A DNA stretch of 42,786 nucleotides, from the NCBI GenBank assembly GCA_013115125.1, contig JABANN010000285.1, positions 1-42,786 on the forward strand. Direction: 5' to 3'. This document shows, in pieces, positions 34,650 to 42,786 of this stretch (position 1 is its first letter; the number at the start of each line of letters is the position of its first letter). A program made the position numbers and the translations under genes. The notes under the pieces are model-generated. The model was not told the DNA's origin and ran no database searches. It saw nothing but the letters and a program-made list of their open reading frames with translations. Source of the stretch: Perkinsus olseni (Eukaryota; Perkinsozoa; Perkinsida).

Positions 34650-35474
34650 AATGGTAAGCTTCGGAGAGGGCGGCAAGACAGACTGAATGAGAGAAAGGGA
34701 AAGCGCGATACGGCCGGACGAGACCATCGATGCTTTGCCGTCTTCCGACTACACTACTGACCAGGATTGAGGAGATCGAACAAAACCCCTCTGTCTGGCG
34801 AAAAGGGACGATGACGTGATCGACTAAGTGCATAATGATCATCATACACGAAATGTGTGAGAGCTGATAATATGAAACGACGTATCCTCAAGGTTCGCTC
34901 TAACAGATTTGGTGCAAACGCGTCCACGGCCATACCGTCTGCCAGGGGGGGGCTCGCCGCTCTCGGCTTGACTCGGCATAAAGCACACGGCGAGGGGCCA
35001 TCTACTCATGGAGAACCAAAGATCAAGGCAGCGGGATTCTAGAGGACGGCCCCTGTTACGACTCGTAACTTACGAAGGAAATGCTCGATGTGAATGAGCT
35101 CAGCGAGAAGCTGCTTGAAGATGGGGCATCAAGCCTCAGGGCGCTTGCCAGCACCGATACGGTTGTGTAATCCGCGGACTACTTGTGCAACAACTTGGGC
35201 CGAGTGGACTAGACTCGGACCTGTGCGTCGGGACTCGGACGTGACTTCAATCTTAGTGTTATTATCCAGTTTAATGTTACACTGTAGTGGTAGCATCCAC
35301 AGGGGTAGTAGTAGAGTTGGTAATGATGACGGCAAGAGGCGGACAAGAATACACAGAACGTGTCAAGGCACCCAACAGTAGCAGGAGATGTAGACAAAGC
35401 CGCTACGACTAGGAAGGAATCTTGACTTGACATTTTCCCAAGCTGGCTTCTCTAAGGGACAGCCAACCTTCTAG
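34650..35474. other. intergenic stretch between the two PAM2 genes
   Basis: No coding signal was found on either strand. Short open stretches (34857-35042, 35094-35381) have no paralogue or motif. It is the likely 3' region of copy B and 5' region of copy A. Confidence 0.4.
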
Positions 35475-36791
35475 TCACAACGGCGTGGGGCAAAAGGGCA
35501 CACTCGACGACGGTGTCAGTGACAAATGCATCAGCTTAGTCGATATAGAAGCGAGAACTGCTCGGGGTGGCCGGAGAGGATACATGGCTGGAATTGAATC
35601 CTCCGCTGGTGAAGCTGCTCGAGTGGCTCCGGGCTCTGAAGCAAGATAAGGAGTAACAGACGAAGCGACCTCCACACTATAGCCCCTACGCAGTGATGGC
35701 ACGTGGAGCAGAGCTTCGCTTAGAGGTCCTCCAACTGTCGAATCTGTCCTCACCCGCAGCCGTCATGTCCACAGGGAGCTGCACTGGGCTGGCCACGAAT
35801 GTGCTGCTGTAACCGCTTTCCGTGGCGGTCGTGGAGATGCTCCCGAAGTCTGCTCCCATAGTGGGACTCGCGTACGCCGCCTACCAACAGGCAGGATAAG
35901 CAAACACCCTCGCCGAGGACCTCACCTCTGCGTGCGGAACAGAAGCATCAGGACACCGCGAGAGACCGCTCGCTAGTCCGGGCATTTTGCCGTAGCCAGC
36001 GAAGTCACCGCATCGCGGCGGAGGAGGCGAGAGGTGGCGTCCCCTGACACAAAAGGGCGTGAAAAGCCTCAAAGACACTGTCCTTACCTGGTGTCGGGCT
36101 TGAACTCTGGCGCATCGGCATTGAGACCGCCACTGCCGCCGAGAGCGTCGAAGTCAGACGAGGACAGGGCCTTCTGCTTAGAGAGGTAGTAGAGAGCGTT
36201 ATGCTTGTTCTTGTGCCACTTGTTGCAAGCCTTGTAGGCTTGCCACACCGACGACCCGCCGTGACCAAGTTCCCTTATGAACGCCATGGGGACCTGAGAA
36301 AGGACCATCAGACTGCTTCACGACCATGCCCTTACATCAGAGAAGCTCTCGCGCCTTGTACGTTGATCGCCCACCGCTGAGGCTCCTGCTGCTAGAGGCC
36401 TGACGTGCTCAAGAATTTGATAGCTGACATCGGTGGTGGGCAGGTCGATGTCGACGTTGAGTTCCACTTCATAGGTGGCAGATACTGTATTGTATTTTAC
36501 GTGAACGAGGCTGCTCGCTCGGGCTTTTACCGGCATCCTCGTGGTGCCCAAGACGGTTCCGGAACCGCCATCGCTGCGGCTGCATCGCTCCGCCGGGACG
36601 TAAACTATCCTCCTTTCGCCATCATCGCTGTCGGAGGACGAAGTGGACGGACGAGTGAGCTGCTTGAGAAGGTCCTCGACCGGTACTGAGATCCTCGCGT
36701 GAACCGAAGTTGTTCCAGAAACAGGATCTTCCGCACTTGAGTCGGGAGACATCTCCCGGCAGCCTGACTCACTGCCGTAACTGCTGGACAT
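35475..36791 (-). CDS. PAM2-motif protein, tandem copy B
   Basis: The ATG at 36791 (MSSSYGSESGCREMSPD) opens exon 1, which ends RRESFSD at a GTAAGG donor near 36338. It contains ARISVPVEDLLKQLT and the beta-rich VKARASSLVHVKYN then YEVELNVDIDLPTTDVSYQI, clearly paralogous to copy A. Exon 2 (36296-36087) starts VPMAFIRELGHGGSSVWQAY, has CNKWHKNKHNALYY, and ends with the PAM2 peptide LNADAPEFKP. Later exons are Ser/Thr/Pro-rich (ADFGSISTTATESGYSSTF near 35820; SEALLHVPSLRRGYSVEVAS near 35700), with a stop at 35475. Exon borders after PAM2 are approximate. The conserved parts are the beta-rich segment, the RELGH...W helix and the motif; the linkers differ freely. Confidence 0.75.
36096..36125 (-). 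other. PAM2 motif, copy B
   Basis: Encodes LNADAPEFKP, which fits LNxxAxxFxP with all anchor residues. It sits at the end of exon 2, exactly as in copy A. Confidence 0.85.
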
Positions 36792-37588
36792 GGTTATGTA
36801 AAGGATACACCAACATGAATAGATGTTCGTTACCCCCGTTTCGACCCTGACAAACTACCTAAAAGTCCCACGGGCGATCTACGACGGAAAGGCGATGAAA
36901 CGAATCATGCGCGGACGTCTGGGTCTGTGTCGGACCAAGACTGTCCCTCTCTACGTTAAGATACGCCTCGGACGATGGCCTTGGCATCCTCGGGAGCTCG
37001 GCTAGTCGGCCAGCTCAGCTCTAGTACAAGGCTTAATGTTGAAGGAGTTGCTACGGCGGTACGAGGGACGTTGAGGAAACACGAGGAATCTCAAGATTTG
37101 CAAGATTGTTACCATTTGCCCGGCTCTTTCGCAAAAAAGAAGACTCCACAGCCAATTCTGGGTTTCGCAATCAATTTACTGAACGGGGGTACACGTTCTC
37201 CCTCGGGATTCTCTTCAGGTCTCCTCTCCACGCGAACGACACTTCCTCACAGGCCCCCGCTGTTGTGCAGTGGTTCACTGCAGTCCTTGCTATGTCCAGC
37301 ACCGAAAGGGTCTGGCTGTAAACGGATGAAAAGAGATCCTCTTTATACGCTGCTTCGATCATCGAAGTTCAATGGAGAAGAGCAGCGGAAGGTCTAGGCG
37401 GGATTGGCGGCACAAGGAAGCCTTAGTTGTGTTTCCTGGATCTCATCTTGCTTCTCATGCTCCTCCCAACAAGCGTGTTTGATACCACACCTTTGTTGCG
37501 TTACAGGTCACACTAGAATGAGCTTCGGCAGGGCAGCTGGGAATCTTTGCAGTGCGCAGTTGCTGTTGTTTTACGCCTGTCGTCAAGT
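36792..37588. promoter_or_regulatory. divergent intergenic region upstream of the hydrolase gene
   Basis: The PAM2 copy B reads left and the hydrolase reads right, so both promoters should lie here. No motif is recognised. A plus-strand open stretch at 36975-37397 has no family signal. About 30 bases near 37159-37188 resemble a stretch in hydrolase intron 1 (see findings). Confidence 0.3.
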
Positions 37589-40188
37589 ATGGGCATCTCA
37601 GACCACTACGCAGAGCTATGGAAAGCTATCATACGGCCTCCTAGGGATCGATACGAGCCCAAAGACCTCGGCCCGAAGCGCTTCCGAATAGCAGGGCAAG
37701 TGGTAGTATCTGGGATGGGGGTGACCTTCCTCACAGATGTCTAGGATCGACCTAAGATTCCTGTGCAGAGGTCCAGGCGACTTCGGGGTCGTTCAATTAA
37801 CATTTCTGAAACTCGGATTCGATTCGAAACTCGTATTGTACGTGTTAAAATCAACTTCAGAATCGACTCAGAGTCTCAAAATTACTTTACTGAACGGTGG
37901 GTTGCTCTTCAGATCCGCCGAACCGATCTAGTGCTCGAAAATCCATCCGGGAAGCATCTCCAGTGCAGCTGGTTCGAACCTGAGCACAGGCCAGCTGCGG
38001 AACTCCCATGCGTTGTCTATCTCCACGGTACGTGGTCATTCGGGAAGGCGCAGTTGGACAGGGTGCGCGGTCGATCTTAGGTAACTGCAGTTCCCGAGTG
38101 GAAGGACTTTCTGCACTCCCTGTCCTGCTACCATTCGGTATCACTCTCTTCACTTTCGATTTCGCTGGCTCGGGGAGGTCGGATGGAGAGTATGTTAGCC
38201 TGGGGTAAGTCGCCTCATTTGGTGTCCAGCAAGCAAATCGAAGTCAGGTACTTTGAAAAAGATGACCTTGCCTGCGTTGTAGAGCATCTAAGAGCGACCG
38301 GAACCGTCAGTGAGTACTGGGCGCCTCCTTTGCACGTTACTCAACGGAGCGACGCGACTAGTGCTCCCTGAGACCACTCAAAAGAGCCTGTCTGCGCGTG
38401 CCGTCTGCGGTCTTCGTTCGCGGTCGGTTAAACGCCTACGATGTTTCGTCAGGCACCATCGGGTTGTGGGGTCGGAGCATGGGTGCAGTGACAGCCCTGT
38501 TACACGGGGACAGAGACCCTAGTATAGCCGGGATGGTGGTAATGAGGCTTTCAATGGACTAGTGATCTTTCCCCTGATAGAATGATACTTTTGCAACTTC
38601 CTCGTCCTCCCTGCGTATGTCGTCTGAAGGACCATCGAACTTTCACTTCTGAATGCTTACAATAAGGCCCTTTCGAACGACTGAGGAGACTGAATCTAAA
38701 ACTTTGAAAATTGCCGGAAGAAGGTCTTATCACGTGCGAACTGGTGCACGTCAATACACGCCGCTTACCGTGTGCTATTTGACGTACAACTTTCATGAGA
38801 AGCGCCCGTATAATGTGGACTGTCGACGGATGGCTCGATGCTCTATCTTTCCGTGGCAACAACACCTCCGCCCGGTATCACTACGATTCTGACCGCACTT
38901 TGTGTGTCTCAGTTGGACTCACCCTTTCAAGATCTGCGTATGGTAGCTGAGGAGCTGGTGATTGAGTTTGGCGGTTTCCGAGTGCCTAAATTTATTGTTA
39001 ACATCGCGATGAGCATGATTCGTAATTCGATCAAAAGCAGGGCGGACTTCGATATAAGCGACTTAGTCCCTATTAAACATGTAAGAATATATGCTTCGCT
39101 CCGCTCGGGAGTATCTTTTTCTCAGGTTGACCGAACCTTTATACCTGCCCTCTTCGCTGCAGCGGAAGGTGATACATTTATCAAGCCCCATCACGCTCGA
39201 GCACTTTATGAAGCTTATGCAGGGGACAAAAATTTCGTAAGTACCGCCGCCGGGGATCGAACCGGATACCTCCCGCGTCATCACAGGTTACGGTGGAAGG
39301 AGATCACAATTCAGTCCGGCCTAAGTTCTTCACAGATTCTGTTGCAATATTCTTCTTTAATACCCTGCAGTGTTCTGAGCTCATCGGGACCTCTCGTAAG
39401 TCCGCCGATATAACGGAGTTGTGAGTTCTCGATGACAAGATCTCGCTGTGGTCTGATATGACTGTATACTATGGAACTTCAATATTTATCTATTGCAAAA
39501 AGGTTCTAATTAGTGGTTCGATCATATACTATAATTTTGTCGAGTACAGCATTATCGAAGTACACCCTGATCAGATCCTCCACCATTGGCACCGCAAATT
39601 CCGGGGCGCTCCTATTCCCTCCCGGCGCCGATGCCAAGACGGCGACCATCTGAGTCTGAGGTACGCTGCGTAGAAGTGGAGCGGAGCTAGCTTGGAGGCA
39701 ACTTCGTTCGGTCAGAATGATAGAAGCGACAGCCGCGGACAGCCCCTCGGTTTGAACATGGTACCTCCTACGCAAGGGCCCTTCGATAATTATGGTGAGA
39801 TACTCTCATCATTGCTCCCTCGGGAGGGAGGGAGGGAAGCTGTGCTGCTTGATTAGAGCTGGCAGACGATATTCTCACAGGTTTTCCACAGAGCGAAGAT
39901 GAAGAGGAGATGATGATGCAACAAGCCATAGCGCTGAGCCTGCAACGGGAGGAACCTCCGGCCCCGAGTGCCCGGCAAGATTCCTCGATCGGTTCTCAGC
40001 CACTGGAAGCGGACCTCCTTCATCTCAATGATGTCGATGATGATGCAGTTTCCGCGGCGAAGGTAGAAGATGGAGGAGGGGGTGAGAAGTCTAAGGTTGA
40101 GAGTGATGCCAACAGAGTGAATGAGGAGGGTTGCACTGTGACTGCTAAGCAGGGCGAATCCAAAGATACCCCTGCTAAAGAGCGATGA
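37589..40188 (+). CDS. alpha/beta hydrolase with a C-terminal ubiquitin-interacting motif (11 exons, 452 aa)
   Basis: Exons 37589-37699, 37913-38027, 38081-38204, 38248-38309, 38453-38538, 38913-39080, 39126-39236, 39287-39395, 39575-39660, 39716-39794 and 39881-40188 sum to 1359 bases with every phase kept. The N-terminus (IIRPPRDRYEPKDLGPKRFR), the oxyanion loop YLHGNCSSR, the nucleophile elbow GLWGRSMGA (catalytic Ser), AAAEGDTFI (Asp) and VEGDHNSVRP (His) give a complete triad. This is the protist family of serine hydrolases related to S33 peptidase-like proteins. After the fold come a Pro-rich linker and EDEEEMMMQQAIALSLQREE, a ubiquitin-interacting motif, then a Glu/Lys-rich tail. The substrate is unknown. 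Introns range from 43 to 374 nt; that at 39237-39286 is tRNA-like. Confidence 0.95.
39237..39286 (+). other. 50 nt intron built on a reversed tRNA-like 3' half
   Basis: Between GTAAG and CACAG, about 40 of the 50 bases read on the opposite strand as a tRNA 3' half: a GCGGGAGG stem-like part, the B-box GGTTCGATCCCC, then a GCGGCGGTA acceptor-like end. One T-stem pair is mismatched. Splicing it out restores NFVTVEGDH in the hydrolase. Confidence 0.8.
39894..39956 (+). other. ubiquitin-interacting motif in the hydrolase tail
   Basis: Encodes an acidic lead (EDEEE), then the central Ala and Ser of the motif in AIALSLQREE. This fits the consensus E-E-x-x-L-x-x-A-I-x-x-S-L. Confidence 0.85.
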
Positions 40189-40504
40189 TGTCATCAGACT
40201 CGTCCGTTATTACTGCAGGAATTCTGTACTGAGATGTATCATCGTATCATTATTATATTTTACAATTCTCCGGGACGTTGGTGGTCTGTGTTGTACTAAG
40301 TGCATGCACGGCGGAGGCAAAATGTGTACGATGTGTATAAGGTGGACGGACGAGAGTGATGAGGATAGATGGGCGCCGCGATTGAGTCTCGATTGGTTCT
40401 GGTGATGGTAGTATTCACGTCATATCCCCTAGTCCCATTGAGAGCACTGTACACCTCAATCTGGCTACTGCAAACGGTAATAAAAGAGCATCGGGGGCAA
40501 ACTT
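40189..40504. other. convergent 3' spacer
   Basis: Lies between the stop of the hydrolase and the probable stop of the minus-strand membrane gene. Nothing recognisable is seen. Confidence 0.4.
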
Positions 40505-42560
40505 TTACCGGACATGACGTCCAGTCTCTATGGCGTGCAGGGCATACCGTTGAGAATTGGTACAAGGTAACTCATGATAATGATCATATAACCTGGTGAA
40601 GAGCAATACGGTTCCCTCCATCGTAGAAGAGAGACGTGTGCTTCCTGTCGTCGTCGAGGAGTCGACGGGCGAACTAAAGCGAGGAGCACAGTTTGCACTG
40701 ACCAGGAAGATACCTTGTGTTCTCGCCTTGTAATCGACTACAGTGACGAGCAATGGTTGCCGTAAGTAAGCGTCGATGAGAGTCGCCCCAGCAGCCCCCA
40801 CACAGAGTGCTTCCAAGGCAAATAGTGCCAGCCGCATTCCTAATCGTGCGGTATCTGCATGCAACAGAAGTAACAGAGGGCTTCAGTGTTGACCGGCCCT
40901 CACCCGTCGGCCCTCTCCCGGTCGAGATCATCTCGAGCAAAGGTGCGAGAATCACTGGGTCGAGAAGTGCCGTTGTGTCACGTGTAAGAAGACGCTCCAT
41001 AGCTTGGATGGACATGACTCGCAGAGGCCAAGCTACGAGCGACACCGCCAGCATCAGTCTGAAGTAACAGCGGATGATTGAGGGACACGGTTCCCGCAGG
41101 GCGACCTTAAATCCAAAGAACAGAGCATCTTCGAGGCGGCTCGGGTTGCAATCCAGCAAGCAAGGAGACGCTCGATAGTCCTTATGACCGGACTCCGACT
41201 CTTCGGCAGAAAACTACGGGTAGCCCGATGGAGCATCGCAGGTGCCTGATGATTTCAACCGTGATGAACGGGTCTTGCACCGAGAAGGGGCACCATCCGA
41301 TGTAGTCTAGCTGGTTAGGATTCATGGCTCTCACCCATGCGACCGGGGTTCGAGTCCCCGCATCGGAACATTGACAACGCTCAAACCACATCAACTCAAC
41401 TTCACACCACACACACTTACCCATCTCAATATCAACACTGCTGATGATGTCGAGACGGTTCGGCTAATGATGGTCTGCCAATCCCGAGATACCTACAACA
41501 GGATTCCGAAGGACAAAAGGATTCACGGTTCGCGATGTCTCTGCCAAACATCAACAATGGCTTAACTAGCGTGTCGCGTACCGCGTCGACAATCGACGAC
41601 TTCCGGAGCAGTTGTGGAGGCAGGTGCAATGCCATGCTCAGAACCAATGCTCGCAAGACGCTCTTGGCAACAGGCGACCCTGCAGCGGTACGCCAACAAG
41701 TCAATGGCTCTTATACGGGAGAAGAGTACCTCCTCGTTGACCTCCGCCGTACATCACCGCTCTCTCAATGGTGGGGGCAGCGAGTACTCCCAAGCGTCGA
41801 GATGTCTGATGCACCGATGCCGTGTGCCACCTAGAGGGCAGCTCACCACGAGATAAAGTCCGAAAGCTGCTAGGATCGAGTGGCTTCTCCTCAGTACGGC
41901 AACTGACAAGCAAAGCGCCCTCTCAGCTCGTGTGAAATCGACGCCGGTATCGATAGCCTTTCCATTAAGAATCCAAGCTAGCCGAAGTGTGAGGAAGCTA
42001 GAGCGTAACAGGCCAGCTATGAGGGAGACAAGTGTCTTCGGACCGTGAAATCCGCGAGGCTCGAACGAACTCGAAGGGCTCACCGGATATCCAGCTCGCC
42101 AGTCGTTGTAGCCTCGCCATGGTTGGCAAGGTCGCAGGGCGTACTTCGATGATTGTAGATGTACTCTCCGACGGTGCGCTGGTCCTCCTCGGCGGACTCA
42201 CACGGATTTGATATCTTCGCCCAGCGGGATGTGGCCCTGAATTACTTCTTCCGGTCGCCAGCATCAAGACCAACGTGGGTATTCACCTTCACTATGTAGC
42301 CCTCCGGCCGAGTCGGCGTCCCCGTTTTTTGTCAAGCACGGTCCTGCTCGAAGGAGTCGCATCATGAGCTGAAAATAACTATGAAAGCTCGTTCTGGAGC
42401 GGAGTGTCCGCCTACTCGCATCGTGGCAATATCGAGGGCCCTAGCGATGAACGCTGCGGAAAGTGCCGCTCTCAGGTAAGGGTCAGGGCAAAGCACGAGA
42501 GGTATCGTCGCCACGGCACCGGTAAGGAGGCCTCGCATAGCATACAGACCTGACAGTACG
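40505..42560 (-). CDS. multipass membrane protein, unidentified (exon cluster)
   Basis: Minus-strand exons carry repeated hydrophobic helices. Near 42410-42560 is IVLSGLYAMRGLLTGAVATI and AALSAAFIARALDIATMR before a GTAGGC donor. Near 41990-42030 is VSLIAGLLRSSFLTLRLAWI, and at 41840-41920 is HSILAAFGLYLVV. At 41560-41680 is VLRALVLSMALHL then VKPLLMFGRDIA; at 41060-41180 is RTIERLLACWIATRAASKML; at 40960-41070 is LMLAVSLVAWPLRVMSIQAM; and at 40780-40850 is LALFALEALCVGAAGATLID. The series probably ends at a stop at 40505. I could not join all exons or name the family. The repeated Arg-flanked helices suggest an organelle membrane protein, loosely like TMEM135 or carrier-like proteins, but this is weak. 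A tRNA-Glu lies inside on the other strand. Confidence 0.45.
41296..41368 (+). tRNA. tRNA-Glu (anticodon CTC)
   Basis: A 73 nt cloverleaf. Acceptor TCCGATG pairs fully with CATCGGA, with A as discriminator. Anticodon stem CATGG/CCATG closes the loop CTCTCAC, giving CTC at 34-36. The T-arm reads CGGGG TTCGAGT CCCCG. A box (TAGTCTAGCTGG) and B box (GGTTCGAGTCC) are present. It lies antisense within the span of the minus-strand membrane gene, apparently in an intron between exons at about 41180 and 41440. Confidence 0.97.
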
Positions 42561-42786
42561 ATCAGCTCTTCCGACTCGGCTTAGTGAAGAGTGTACTGTA
42601 GAAGAGTAGCTTAGCTTATTTCTTCGTCAAGCGTGAGCAAAAGCGCATAGCGAGGGGACGAAAGACAACATTTGCTGTGAAGCCCGCCACGAGGCGGGCA
42701 GTGCCTCGACGAGAATACAGGGTGTTCCAATTCGATATGCAAATCACAAAAATCAGTCTAATTCAGCACATACTACGTGTTTGAGG
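42561..42786. other. right edge
   Basis: No coding signal was seen beyond the membrane-protein exon. The last 200 bases may hold its 5' end. Confidence 0.3.

Noticed and set aside
39420-39424. Ending the hydrolase at the first in-frame TGA after the fold
   Set aside because: A GTAAGT donor at 39396 and three phase-matched exons lead to the ubiquitin-interacting motif, in line with my recollection of other protist members.
1-42786. CRISPR arrays, bacterial operons, or prophage
   Set aside because: No spaced direct repeats, ribosome-binding-site pattern or phage genes; the genes are interrupted by introns throughout.

Overview
The window looks like nuclear DNA of a myzozoan alveolate, most probably a Perkinsus-type protist. 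The reasons are genes split into many small exons by mostly 43-55 nt GT-AG introns, use of TAA, TAG and TGA all as stops (so not a typical ciliate code), roughly balanced base composition, flagellar coiled-coil genes, a 2-subunit-type vitamin B6 glutaminase and a tandem family of small secreted proteins. The genus is an inference from style; no species marker was seen.

Layout. 0-4.3 kb (minus): unidentified exons at the left edge, then a 10-exon coiled-coil gene with a SUMO-interaction-like motif and a complete tRNA-Pro gene inside its first intron. 5.7-9.7 kb (plus): three tandem copies of a secreted-protein family with matching exon plans, the first one degenerate. 10.9-20.1 kb: three coiled-coil genes (one minus, two plus); the middle one looks like an outer-dynein-arm docking protein, so this is probably a flagellar block. 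20.6-36.8 kb (all minus): a small basic protein, an ATP-grasp amino-acid ligase, an unidentified membrane protein, PdxT, phosphatidylserine synthase, the splicing factor BCAS2/SPF27, a small aromatic-rich probable mitochondrial protein, a hydrophobic fragment, and two tandem paralogues carrying a PABP-binding PAM2 motif. 37.6-40.2 kb (plus): an alpha/beta hydrolase ending in a ubiquitin-interacting motif. 40.5-42.6 kb (minus): a multipass membrane protein with a tRNA-Glu on the opposite strand.

For phosphatidylserine synthase, PdxT, BCAS2, the hydrolase, the 128-residue protein, two secreted copies and the first coiled-coil gene, I joined exons by hand. Every junction given keeps the reading phase and, where a family is known, restores the family alignment, so these models are firm. 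The others are exon clusters with approximate ends.

The most unusual signal is the link between tRNA sequence and introns. An intact tRNA-Pro sits in an intron. A perfect tRNA T-arm plus acceptor-like 3' end makes up most of a 55 nt intron in phosphatidylserine synthase. A related tRNA-like 3' half, in the opposite orientation, makes up most of a 50 nt intron in the hydrolase gene. This suggests that tRNA-derived sequence has been turned into introns in this lineage. Other points worth following are the tandem PAM2 proteins, a 243 nt stop-free and frame-preserving intron in PdxT, and the birth-and-decay of the secreted family.
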